Positions 25,557 to 33,782 of a stretch of DNA of 64,000 nucleotides are shown in pieces (position 1 is the first letter of the stretch; every line of letters starts with the position of its first letter). Below the pieces are notes generated by a model that saw only the letters and a program-made list of their open reading frames with translations, had not been told where the DNA came from and ran no database searches. The stretch spans positions 1,798,001 to 1,862,000 of the forward strand of contig NZ_CP122379.1 of the NCBI RefSeq assembly GCF_029814825.1. Direction: 5' to 3'. The position numbers and the translations under genes are program-made. Origin of the DNA: Aequorivita marisscotiae (GTDB lineage: Bacteria; Bacteroidota; Bacteroidia; Flavobacteriales; Flavobacteriaceae).

Positions 25557-26263
25557 CCTTTGCTTTTAATCTCGTAATTGATGTATTTTTTCTTCATCCA
25601 AAGATACGCGAAACAGTCCATCAAAGGGCCAATTAAACGGTTCCAAAGGCCAAATTTTGCCGTGCCCGCCATACGCGGAAAATGTTGAACGGGGATTTGA
25701 ATTATTTTGCCGTTTTGCAATAAAATCATAGCCGGTAAAAAACGGTGAAGCCCTTTAAACATTGGAATGCGTTTGGCATAATCTGTTTTTATTACTTTTA
25801 ATGGGCAACCCGTATCGTCCATGCCATCGTGCGTAAAAGCGCGGCGAATACCATTTGCAATCGTAGACGACATATTTTTTACAAACTTATCTTTTCTATC
25901 TGCGCGTACGCCCGTTACTAAATCATATTCACCAATATGTTGAAGCAATAAATTAAAATCTTCCGGAGCGGTTTGCAAATCGCTGTCAATGTAGCCAAGC
26001 AAAGGGCTTTCAACATGGTCAAACCCAGCTTTTATGGCAGCACTTAATCCGCGATTTTCTTTAAATGAAATATATTGAAATGCTTCGTTCCGGCTACAAA
26101 TTTCTTCAATTAGGGTTTGACTATTATCTTTAGAACCATCATTTACAAAAAGAATTGCGGTTTTTTTTAAAGCAATCTTAGTGTATGCCAGTAATTCTTT
26201 TTCAACCCGTTGCAGGTTTTCTTCTTCGTTGTAAACGGGTACAATAATGGTAAATTCGAACAT
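25553..26263 (-). CDS. GT2 glycosyltransferase (polyprenyl-phosphate sugar type)
   Basis: 236 residues from ATG 26263; a frame extension to 26359 is probably not translated. It is a GT-A fold with FTIIVPVYNEEENL at the start, FVNDGSKDNS, the DxD-like GYIDSDLQTAPED and a C-terminal part without multiple membrane helices. It resembles DPM1/ArnC-type enzymes that load a sugar onto polyprenyl phosphate at the cytoplasmic face. Its stop overlaps the LAB_N start by four bases (ATGA). Confidence 0.88.
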   Translation of the reverse strand: MFEFTIIVPVYNEEENLQRVEKELLAYTKIALKKTAILFVNDGSKDNSQTLIEEICSRNEAFQYISFKENRGLSAAIKAGFDHVESPLLGYIDSDLQTAPEDFNLLLQHIGEYDLVTGVRADRKDKFVKNMSSTIANGIRRAFTHDGMDDTGCPLKVIKTDYAKRIPMFKGLHRFLPAMILLQNGKIIQIPVQHFPRMAGTAKFGLWNRLIGPLMDCFAYLWMKKKYINYEIKSKG

Positions 26264-26402
26264 TGTAGATTTTGAAAAGCTTTCTGCAAAAGTATTTCTT
26301 TTTTGTAGAATACAGCAGAACGCTAAAAAAGATGTTATTTTGCAAGTAAATTGAAACAAATGTTAGCCAATGGCAAGGAGTCTTGTTTCAAAAAAATATA
26401 AA

Positions 26403-27344
26403 ATGAAAATACTTGTTACGGGAGCTGCCGGTTTTATTGGTTCGCATACTTCAGAAAGGTTACAGGAGCTGGGCCACGAGGTTATTGGCATAGATAATTT
26501 TTCATCGTATTACGATATTTCGCTTAAAAAATTAAATGAAAAGTCGTTATTGGCCAAAGACATCACCGTACAATCATTGGATCTGCGAACTGCTAACTTA
26601 GCCGAAGTATTGCCGAAGGACATAAGTTATATCATGCATTTTGCAGCTCATCCCGGCATTTCAAACACTTCAACTTTTGAGGATTATTTCAGCAATAATA
26701 TTTTGGCAACCCAACGTTTGCTCGAGTTTGCTGAAAAGCTTCCGAAGCCACCCTTTTTTGTGAACATTGCTACGTCTTCCATTTATGGGTTGGAAGCTAC
26801 TTTTCCCGAAACTGTGGCGCCAAAACCAGCTTCGTGGTACGGTGTAACTAAACTGGCAGCAGAGCAATTAGTTTTAGCAAAGAGCAGAGAAGGAAAGTTA
26901 AAAGGAACTTCGTTACGGTTGTTTTCGGTTTATGGACCGCGGGAACGGCCAGACAAGTTATACACACGCTTAATTGATTGCGGATTGAATAGTAAAAAAT
27001 TTCCGCTTTTTGAAGGTAGCGAAAAACACTTGCGCAGTTTTACTTATGTACAGGATATTGTGGACGGAATTGTAAGTGTAATTGGAAAGGAAACGATTTG
27101 CGATGGCGAAATTTTTAATTTAGGAACCGAGACCGAAACTACTACCGCGCATGGCATTGCGATTATGGAAGATATTCTTCAGAAAAAAATAGATACTGAA
27201 CAAAAACCGCCACGTGCTGGCGACCAATCGCGAACCAAAGCAAATATTGATAAAGCTCGAAAATTATTAAATTACAATCCGCAGACTACCTTAAAAGAAG
27301 GTTTGGAAGCGCAGACAGCCTGGTTTAAAGATAATTTGCTTTAA
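26403..27344 (+). CDS. NAD-dependent nucleotide-sugar epimerase
   Basis: 313 residues from ATG 26403. It is an extended SDR: GAAGFIGSH (about 8-16) binds NAD, and SSIYG with YGVTKLAAE (catalytic Tyr and Lys) is the active site. IDNFSSYYD resembles UDP-glucuronate 4-epimerases, so UDP-glucuronate to UDP-galacturonate is the best guess, but UDP-glucose 4-epimerase or dehydratase activity is possible. It is divergent from the GT2 gene and overlaps meaB by four bases at the 3' end. Confidence 0.85.
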   Translation: MKILVTGAAGFIGSHTSERLQELGHEVIGIDNFSSYYDISLKKLNEKSLLAKDITVQSLDLRTANLAEVLPKDISYIMHFAAHPGISNTSTFEDYFSNNILATQRLLEFAEKLPKPPFFVNIATSSIYGLEATFPETVAPKPASWYGVTKLAAEQLVLAKSREGKLKGTSLRLFSVYGPRERPDKLYTRLIDCGLNSKKFPLFEGSEKHLRSFTYVQDIVDGIVSVIGKETICDGEIFNLGTETETTTAHGIAIMEDILQKKIDTEQKPPRAGDQSRTKANIDKARKLLNYNPQTTLKEGLEAQTAWFKDNLL

Positions 27345-28426
27345 GATTTTTTTAAATTTAGAAGAATTTCTGCAGCTTCAAACGGGGTTGTTTTATTTTC
27401 ATCTATTGCTTTCAGCTGTTTTTCGAGTTCTAATTTTACAGAGGGATTCGCGTAAAATTCACTCTTTAATCTGCTTTCAATTGTTTGCATGAGCCAGAAT
27501 TTGTTTTGTTCTTTTCTTTTATGCTGAAAATAGCCGTTGTTTTTTACGGTTTCAAAATAATCTGAAACGAGTTGCCAAATTTCGGAAATGCCTTCGTTGT
27601 TTAAAGCGCTGCACAAAAGTGTTTTCGGTGCCCAGCCGCTTTCTTTTGCGGGATAGAGATGCAGGGCGCGGTTAAATTCGTTTTTTGCCATTTTTGCCGC
27701 CTTCAGATTATCGCCGTCTGCTTTGTTAATTACAATGGAATCTGCCATTTCCATAATCCCGCGTTTAATGCCTTGCAGTTCGTCGCCGGCTCCGGCAAGT
27801 TTTAACAATAAAAAGAAATCGGTCATTGAGTGCACAGCGGTTTCGCTTTGGCCCACCCCCACGGTTTCAATTAATATTACGTCAAAACCAGCAGCTTCGC
27901 ACAGAATAATAGTTTCACGGGTTTTACGGGCTACGCCACCCAAAGTATCGCCACTGGCCGAGGGACGAATAAAAGCGTGAGGCTCTTTAACTAGTTTTTC
28001 CATTCGGGTTTTATCGCCCAAAATACTCCCTTTACTAATGCTACTACTGGGATCTACGGTTAATACTGCTACTTTTTTACCTTCAGAAACCAATTGGCTG
28101 CCAAAACTTTCAATAAATGTGCTTTTGCCCACACCCGGAACGCCGGTAATGCCAATACGGATAGACTTATTGGCATGGGGCAAACACTGTTCAATTATTT
28201 CTTTTGCTTGGTTTTGGTGTTTTTGCGCGGTACTTTCAATAAGGGTTATGGCTTGGCTAAGGGCGGTTTGGTTTTGATTTAAGATTTCGGAAACCAATTG
28301 CGATACACTTGGGCTTTTCTTTTTTAAAATAGAATGCCGTTCTGCTACCTTTTTATTTAATGTTTTGGGCTGCGGAACGCCTCTCTTTTCGTTTAGGGCG
28401 CTAATATTTTTAGGTGTTTCTGCCAC
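27341..28426 (-). CDS. meaB: GTPase MeaB, methylmalonyl-CoA mutase chaperone
   Basis: 361 residues, GTG start (GTG-GCA-GAA). It is a G3E-type GTPase with P-loop GVPGVGKSTFIE (about 96-107), DPSSSISKGSILGDKTRM, ETVGVGQSE and the base motif NKAD. It gates cofactor loading and protects the B12-dependent methylmalonyl-CoA mutase from inactivation. The N-terminal ~35 residues are basic and variable. The mutase genes are not in the window, but an adenosyltransferase is (48123-48695). Confidence 0.92.
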   Translation of the reverse strand: MAETPKNISALNEKRGVPQPKTLNKKVAERHSILKKKSPSVSQLVSEILNQNQTALSQAITLIESTAQKHQNQAKEIIEQCLPHANKSIRIGITGVPGVGKSTFIESFGSQLVSEGKKVAVLTVDPSSSISKGSILGDKTRMEKLVKEPHAFIRPSASGDTLGGVARKTRETIILCEAAGFDVILIETVGVGQSETAVHSMTDFFLLLKLAGAGDELQGIKRGIMEMADSIVINKADGDNLKAAKMAKNEFNRALHLYPAKESGWAPKTLLCSALNNEGISEIWQLVSDYFETVKNNGYFQHKRKEQNKFWLMQTIESRLKSEFYANPSVKLELEKQLKAIDENKTTPFEAAEILLNLKKS

Positions 28427-28520
28427 AGTGTGAATTTAGGACAAATTTATGAATTTGTTTTTTTAAAGACGAGTTTTAGATAGTATATTGAAAATTAATA
28501 ATTTTAAAATTCTTATAAAA

Positions 28521-28949
28521 ATGAAAAAGCTATATGAGGCTTCATCTACAGCCGTAGGCGGAAGAAAGGGTCACGTAACCACAGACGATAAAAAAATAGA
28601 TTTAGAGCTATCTACTCCTAAGGGTTTAGGGGGTAAAGGCGGCAAGGGAACAAATCCTGAGCAATTATTTGGCAGTGCTTATGCAGCATGTTTTGGCGGA
28701 GCACTACAATTGGTAGCCGATAAGGAAAATGTAAAGCTCGATGGTGATGTAAGCGTAACCGCAACTATTGAAATAGGAATGACCAAAGAAGATAACCTAC
28801 AGTTAAAAGCAACCTTAGATTGTTATTTGCCAGGAGTAGATGTTAAAACTGGTGAAGACCTAGTGAATAAAGCACACCAGGTATGCCCATATTCTCGTGC
28901 TACGCGCGATAATATTACTGTTACCTTAAATTTATTGTTGGATGAATAA
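28521..28949 (+). CDS. ohr: Organic hydroperoxide resistance protein Ohr
   Basis: 142 residues from ATG 28521; an in-frame ATG at 28488 would add 11 residues without family match. It is an OsmC/Ohr fold. The reactive cysteine is Cys57 in AYAACFGGAL and the resolving one Cys122 in HQVCPYSRAT. Arg15 (GGRKGH) and Glu47 (NPEQLF) complete the active site. It reduces organic peroxides using lipoylated proteins. It stands alone; I see no adjacent OhrR-type regulator. Confidence 0.95.
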   Translation: MKKLYEASSTAVGGRKGHVTTDDKKIDLELSTPKGLGGKGGKGTNPEQLFGSAYAACFGGALQLVADKENVKLDGDVSVTATIEIGMTKEDNLQLKATLDCYLPGVDVKTGEDLVNKAHQVCPYSRATRDNITVTLNLLLDE

Positions 28950-28965
28950 TTAATTGATTATCAAC

Positions 28966-28993
28966 AAAAAAGCCCCGAATCCGGGGCTTTTTT
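28966..28993. terminator. Bidirectional terminator after ohr
   Basis: A 12-bp stem, AAAAAAGCCCCG with CGGGGCTTTTTT, closes on an AATC loop. It lies between ohr and the convergent four-helix gene, with A and T tracts on the two sides. Confidence 0.92.
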
Positions 28994-28995
28994 AT

Positions 28996-29532
28996 TTACA
29001 TTGCTTTTAAGTTAATTACCTTCCCACCCTCGTTTACTTTGGGTGGTTCTTCTTTTTTTTTCTCTTGAGATTTAGGTTCAATAAACGGACTATTTTTTAG
29101 TTGTTGTGCGGCTTGCTTAATATACCATTCTAACTGATACTTTTGTTTTTCCAATAACTCGAGTATAATCTCTGGCAGCTCTTTGCGCTCTAGCAGTTCG
29201 TCGTACCTTTTTAAATTATTTTTATCGCGACTTATACACGAATTTAAAATTGCTTCCGGATTAATGTGTTCTAGAGCCTCTTTAATTTCTTGCCAAGTAC
29301 GATCGATGTTTCCTTTTTCTGAATCTTGTTTTAGCGGTTCAATATCTCGCGAGTGAAGTTCGTTAGAAATATCGTGACTCATCCGGTTTCGCTCAACAGC
29401 CATGTAATTTAAAAAACGTTTTAAATCTGTAGTTTGTACGTCCTGCGCGGCGTTGTAATAAAGTTTTTCTGCTTCAAAACACGCTACTAACAAGCGATTG
29501 AGTTTATTAAAATCTGCGTAATTCTTTTTCAT
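28996..29532 (-). CDS. PA2169/DUF2383-like four-helix-bundle protein
   Basis: 178 residues. It is helical throughout residues 1-145 (LNRLLVACFEAEKLYYNAAQD, RFLNYMAVERNRMSHDI, then a HINPEAILNSCISRD block), with a charged disordered tail (SQEKKKEEPPKVNE). The layout fits the ferritin-like PA2169/DUF2383 family, which is often induced under stress. I see no complete diiron ligand set, so metal binding is uncertain. Confidence 0.75.
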   Translation of the reverse strand: MKKNYADFNKLNRLLVACFEAEKLYYNAAQDVQTTDLKRFLNYMAVERNRMSHDISNELHSRDIEPLKQDSEKGNIDRTWQEIKEALEHINPEAILNSCISRDKNNLKRYDELLERKELPEIILELLEKQKYQLEWYIKQAAQQLKNSPFIEPKSQEKKKEEPPKVNEGGKVINLKAM

Positions 29533-29679
29533 AGTTGTTCAATTTCACCAAAGTTAATGTAAATAATGATCAATTTAAAACGGTAAATCTCAAATATTTC
29601 ATAAAAAATTAATTCAATTTTGCAACATCCCACAATTTTTGTCGTCTTTTAAATAACAGCAACCAAAAAACCGTCGAGT

Positions 29680-30225
29680 TTGTCAGATTTACTATTAATT
29701 GAACAATGTAAAAACTGCGATCGCAAAGCGCAAATGGCGCTATATGGTAAATACTGTAACGGCATGTTTATTATTGCCAACAGATATTTAAAAGACACTG
29801 CGGCTGCGGAAGATGCCATGCAAGATGCATTTATTAAAGCATTTCAAAAATTGAGCCAATTTACTGGCGACGTAACCTTTGGCGCTTGGTTAAAGCGCAT
29901 TGTAATAAATACCTGCCTTGACAGCATTAAACGCAATAAGATGGAATTACAATCTTTAAACGAAGAAGTTTTTACAATGGTCCACGAAGATTCGGATTGG
30001 ACAATTGCCGATGAAGCCACAATTTCAGAGGTGCTGGCTGCCATTGAATCTTTGCCGGAAAATTACAAACTTACGGTTAAGCTATTTTTATTGGAAGGCT
30101 ACGATCATCAGGAAATTTCAGAAATACTGCAGATTTCTGAAAATGCTTCTCGAACCTATTTGCACCGCGGAAAATCAAAATTAAAAGAAAAATTAAAACA
30201 CTTGCGTTATGGCACAGGATATTAA
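29680..30225 (+). CDS. ECF-type RNA polymerase sigma factor
   Basis: 181 residues from TTG 29680. The region-2 helix NRYLKDTAAAEDAMQDAFIKAF binds core polymerase and the -10 region, and the region-4 helix-turn-helix has LPENYKLTVKLFLLEGYDHQEIS. It steers transcription of a small set of genes in response to an envelope signal. Its end overlaps the anti-sigma-like gene by 17 bases, so regulator and antagonist are translated together. Confidence 0.92.
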   Translation: MSDLLLIEQCKNCDRKAQMALYGKYCNGMFIIANRYLKDTAAAEDAMQDAFIKAFQKLSQFTGDVTFGAWLKRIVINTCLDSIKRNKMELQSLNEEVFTMVHEDSDWTIADEATISEVLAAIESLPENYKLTVKLFLLEGYDHQEISEILQISENASRTYLHRGKSKLKEKLKHLRYGTGY

Positions 30226-30829
30226 AAAATTACTCGAAAATTACACGCCGGAGCCCGGCAAGCTTCCGAAGGGGCACGAAGCGCGTTTTGAGGCGAAACT
30301 ACATAAAGTATTTTCAGAAAAATCATCTAAAGCAGATACTGGTATAATACTTTATTTAAAAATTGCCGCGATAGTTGTTGTGTTTATTGCCGTAAGCTTT
30401 TTTGGATACCAACAACTGTCTAATATCTCGTCGGTAATTTCTGAAAATCCAAATAGTCAGGTTGTTGAAAATTCCTCTCAAAAGCCAGAGGATAAGATGG
30501 CTCCAAAACTTACATTGGCAGATATTTCACCAGATCTTAAAAAAGTAGAGGAGTATTACATGGCCGGTATTAACGTGCAACTGGCCTCTCTAAAAATAAC
30601 CGAGGAAAACAGAGATGTGGTAGATGGTTATATGCAACGGCTCGCCGAACTGGATAAAGAATACAATTTGCTCAATGCCGAATTGAGCACCTTGGGCCCC
30701 ACCGAAGCTACTGTAACTGCCCTAATCGATAATTTAAAGCTGCGTTTGGATTTGCTGTTCAAACTAAAAAACAAATTAAAAGAACTTAAAACTCAAAATA
30801 ATGAAGAATTTAAAGCTATACAATCCTAA
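30209..30829 (+). CDS. Probable anti-sigma factor, single membrane helix
   Basis: 206 residues. A cytoplasmic part (1-45) contains KGHEARFEAKL, a block I know from flavobacterial anti-sigma factors; the His/Cys zinc motif of classical anti-sigma domains is absent. One membrane helix (about 50-70) and a mostly helical periplasmic part follow. It should hold the upstream sigma factor at the membrane. It overlaps the sigma gene by 17 and the next gene by 29 bases. Confidence 0.75.
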   Translation: MAQDIKKLLENYTPEPGKLPKGHEARFEAKLHKVFSEKSSKADTGIILYLKIAAIVVVFIAVSFFGYQQLSNISSVISENPNSQVVENSSQKPEDKMAPKLTLADISPDLKKVEEYYMAGINVQLASLKITEENRDVVDGYMQRLAELDKEYNLLNAELSTLGPTEATVTALIDNLKLRLDLLFKLKNKLKELKTQNNEEFKAIQS

Positions 30830-32204
30830 CATCCTCATCGCTTTGCTGCTGGTTTGTACCTTGGGCTATTCGCAACAAAAATATGTTGAAAGCTTCAATG
30901 TAATCGATAATGTTGAAGTTTCTGTAAACACCTCTTTTACCAACGTTATTTTTGAAACTTGGAACAAAAATAAAGTGGAAGTTGAAGCTTTTATTGAAGA
31001 CGATAACCTTTCTAAAAGTGAAAGGGAGCAACAAATGAAAAACTGGAAGTTAGACGTATTGGGAAATAGTAAAAGAATAACTATTAATTCAAACGTCGCC
31101 AACCAAAGTTTTGCAATGGCCGATATGCCTTCTATGGATTTTATTGGGCCTTTGATGGAAGACATGGTTTTACCGATGATCCAAAACGTAAAAGTACCTC
31201 CGTTACCAGAGGAATTACTTGAAAATATTGGTAATATACAATTTGATTATGAAGCTTTTAAAAAAGATGAAGAGGGGTATATGAAGAAATTTGAAGCCCA
31301 AATGGATAAAAAATTCGGGAAAGATTTTGAAAAGCGAATGGAAGAGTGGGGTAAAAGCTTTGAAGCCATGTGGGACGAAAAAAGAGCCGATAGTATTGGG
31401 GAAGCCTATGGGAAAAAGATGGAAGCTTGGGGCGAAAATTTTGGGCAGCGCATGGAAGCTTGGGGCGAAGAATACGGACAAAAAATGGAGGCTTGGGCCA
31501 GTGAATTGGAAAGGAATATAGAAAAGAATGGTGGAGATTATTCAAAAACCGTAACCAAATCGCCGAGCGGTACAGCTATTGTTATAAAAGGAAGCAGCAG
31601 TAACAAGACTAATAGAACGATAATTATAAGGTTGCCGAAAAACACCAAAACAGAAATAAACATTCGTCATGGCATTTTAAAAATGGCCGACGCCAGCAAT
31701 GTAAATGCCAATTTAAATTATACGCCCTTTACCGCAAACAGTATTGATGGTGACCGTACATCAATTAATGCTGCATATGCACCGGTTACTGTTAACCTGT
31801 GGAAACAAGGTGTTTTGAATATAAAATTTGTTGACAAATGCAATATAGAAAATTTGCAAAATATTAGTCTCCAAGCCAATTCCAGCGATGTGCGAATAGG
31901 AACAATTACTAACCAAGCTTTTCTATCGGGCTCCTTTGGCAATTTACGTATTGATAAGGTTGCCGATGGTTTTGAAACATTAGATATACGTTTGGAAAAT
32001 ACAGACGCACGGGTAAAAGTGCCTACGGGTGCGTTTTCATTTTATTTTACAGGGAATAAATCTACGCTCAAATACCCAAAAAGACTTCAATTAAAAGAAT
32101 CTAAAAATGCAGGCCGTGTTTTAGTGAAAGGGTTTAATCAAAATAGCGCGACTACTAAAACCATTACTATAAATTCTAATTATAGTAATGTTTCGCTTCA
32201 ATAA
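30801..32204 (+). CDS. Exported protein with hendecad repeats and beta-helix-like C terminus
   Basis: 467 residues. The signal peptide ends at about LGYSQQ (25). A long helical middle (about 140-245) carries an 11-residue repeat with invariant Trp (MEAWGENFGQR-type units). The C-terminal ~200 residues are repeats of short strands resembling DUF4097-type adhesin-like beta helices. As third gene of the sigma/anti-sigma operon it may be a target or sensor. It overlaps the anti-sigma gene by 29 bases. Confidence 0.75.
   Translation: MKNLKLYNPNILIALLLVCTLGYSQQKYVESFNVIDNVEVSVNTSFTNVIFETWNKNKVEVEAFIEDDNLSKSEREQQMKNWKLDVLGNSKRITINSNVANQSFAMADMPSMDFIGPLMEDMVLPMIQNVKVPPLPEELLENIGNIQFDYEAFKKDEEGYMKKFEAQMDKKFGKDFEKRMEEWGKSFEAMWDEKRADSIGEAYGKKMEAWGENFGQRMEAWGEEYGQKMEAWASELERNIEKNGGDYSKTVTKSPSGTAIVIKGSSSNKTNRTIIIRLPKNTKTEINIRHGILKMADASNVNANLNYTPFTANSIDGDRTSINAAYAPVTVNLWKQGVLNIKFVDKCNIENLQNISLQANSSDVRIGTITNQAFLSGSFGNLRIDKVADGFETLDIRLENTDARVKVPTGAFSFYFTGNKSTLKYPKRLQLKESKNAGRVLVKGFNQNSATTKTITINSNYSNVSLQ
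31419..31499 (+). repeat. 33-base tandem repeat encoding an 11-residue unit
   Basis: Units start at 31419, 31452 and 31485. The first 18 bases (ATGGAAGCTTGGGGCGAA) are identical in units 1 and 2; unit 3 diverges after ATGGAGGCTTGGGC. Weaker 11-residue units precede it (ADSIGEAYGKK, KSFEAMWDEKR). An 11-residue period fits a right-handed coiled coil. Confidence 0.75.
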
Positions 32205-32240
32205 AAGTAAATATGAATTGAAGCGAACATTTAACTTATA

Positions 32241-32276
32241 AAAAAAGCCCGCTCCAAATAGGGATGCGGGCTTATT
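32241..32276. terminator. Bidirectional terminator
   Basis: An 8-bp stem, AAGCCCGC with GCGGGCTT, has an inner TCC/GGA pairing and an A-rich left side. It separates the sigma-factor operon from the convergent T9SS gene. Confidence 0.8.
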
Positions 32277-32299
32277 ATATAGAATTAGGGAGGTTTTTA

Positions 32300-33598
32300 C
32301 TATTGTTTTATCACCTTAAAGTTTTCAACACTACCATTGCTCGCAACTTTTACAAGATATACACCACTTGTAAGATTTGAAAGATTGATATCCGTAAGGT
32401 TATCATTAAAAGTAACATTAGACACTAATTGACCTGTAATTGTATAAACTGCTACCGAATCAATTGCCTCTTTTGAATTTAAATGAAGTATATTTTCAAC
32501 AGGGTTTGGATAAAACGAAACTGAATTTTGTGATACGTGGTTTGTACCCAAGATAAGATCGTCAAGATACACCATCCAACCTTCAGCAAATGGAGGAGGA
32601 CCATTTAACCAACCAGTAACATATTTTCCGTTCGGGGAAACGGCGATTGCGGTACCTAAAAGTCCGTCTGCCGTATTTACGGTAATGCCATTATCTGCCA
32701 ATACATCTTTTAAATAAAGTGGTTGGTCGCCCAATGAAGGGTGATAAATAATTGCATCTCTTGTTTGAAAGTCTACATCTGCAAAACCCACGGCTACACC
32801 ATTTTCTGAAATACTTGCAAAAGCAGCGGAGTCTGCACCAGCTGGATTATCAAAACTTGTAAATGTATTGCTCGCACGATCATAAATAAATGGTCTTAAA
32901 TCAAAATCGCCCACCATTACATCCGAGCTATTAATATCGTTAATGGTATTAATACCGGTAAGTGTTGGCAATTGACCTTCAGGGATTAAGTGATATTCCC
33001 CATCTAAGGTTCTATACGCTGGTACGCGAAGGGTTCCTCCACTATCCGGTCTATCTACCCATCCTACCATGATACCATTATCATTAACGGCGTACGCGGC
33101 ACTTGCTTCTCCTTGGGGATCTAAAGAAATTATAAGCTCTTCGGTTTGTGTATTGTACAAAAATCCGCCGTAGTCATTTCCAATGTTAGATTGGCCTGTT
33201 ACATATTGGCTGTTTGGAGATATTCCGTATGGTGTGTTTTCATCATAATCGTATGGATCTTGCTCTGCAGTAAAACCTATTGGGTTCCAAACACCATTAA
33301 ATCTGTAGGCTGCTTGTAGAATGAATTCTGGTTCATCAAAAAACATATATCCGGCAACATTACCATCGTTATTATTTGCCTGTACCATAAATGCGTCAGA
33401 CTCGATTGGTGTAAAAGTATTCGTCTCAAAGTCGTAATAATCAAAAACTGTAACTCCGAAGCCATTGTCGTTTACGTCGTTAAAACGGGTAGACATTTCG
33501 GTTTGTACTTTAAGTTCAATTTGCGCTTGTGCTGCGAATGCCGCCATTAAAAAACACGCTAAAATTGTGCTTTTCGTTAAAAAAGTAATTTTCTTCAT
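32300..33598 (-). CDS. T9SS-secreted HAF-like repeat protein, module copy A
   Basis: 432 residues. The signal peptide is cleaved near AAQAQ (about 25). The middle consists of repeats of the type AVNDNGIMVGW, SISENGVAVGFAD and AVSPNGKYVTGW, which look like the HAF extracellular repeat. The last ~75 residues are the type A sorting domain (FYPNPVENILHLNS, GVYLVKV), so it crosses the outer membrane by the type IX system and is cell-surface bound or released. It is the last gene of module A, 184 bases after the TPR partner gene. Confidence 0.85.
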   Translation of the reverse strand: MKKITFLTKSTILACFLMAAFAAQAQIELKVQTEMSTRFNDVNDNGFGVTVFDYYDFETNTFTPIESDAFMVQANNNDGNVAGYMFFDEPEFILQAAYRFNGVWNPIGFTAEQDPYDYDENTPYGISPNSQYVTGQSNIGNDYGGFLYNTQTEELIISLDPQGEASAAYAVNDNGIMVGWVDRPDSGGTLRVPAYRTLDGEYHLIPEGQLPTLTGINTINDINSSDVMVGDFDLRPFIYDRASNTFTSFDNPAGADSAAFASISENGVAVGFADVDFQTRDAIIYHPSLGDQPLYLKDVLADNGITVNTADGLLGTAIAVSPNGKYVTGWLNGPPPFAEGWMVYLDDLILGTNHVSQNSVSFYPNPVENILHLNSKEAIDSVAVYTITGQLVSNVTFNDNLTDINLSNLTSGVYLVKVASNGSVENFKVIKQ

Positions 33599-33678
33599 TT
33601 TCGTTTATAAATAGAATTAGTAAAATTTGATGCCGCAAAGTAAAGCGAATCCAGCAATTTTAAAAGTAACGCCCTTTC

Positions 33679-33693
33679 AGAATTCAGAATTCT
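33679..33693. promoter_or_regulatory. Inverted repeat upstream of T9SS gene A
   Basis: AGAATTC-A-GAATTCT is a perfect 7-1-7 palindrome 81 bases before the start at 33598. A TTTAGGGGTATTT stretch at 33746-33758 resembles the right half of the elements at 284-306 and 1647-1662. Either may be an operator. This is inferred from position only. Confidence 0.3.
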
Positions 33694-33782
33694 AATACCG
33701 TTTAATTGTTAAAATGCTAAAAATTAGGCGGTTAACGTGGGGTGGTTTAGGGGTATTTCGTTAGGTTATCAGCAGTAAAAAA

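Noticed and set aside
26264..26359. Longer N terminus for the GT2 gene
   Set aside because: The extra 32 residues lack family similarity; the known family start is MFEFTIIVPVYNEE at 26263.
31215..31545. Antisense frames opposite the hendecad repeat
   Set aside because: Shadows created by the repetitive composition; the plus-strand protein has the signal peptide and operon overlap.
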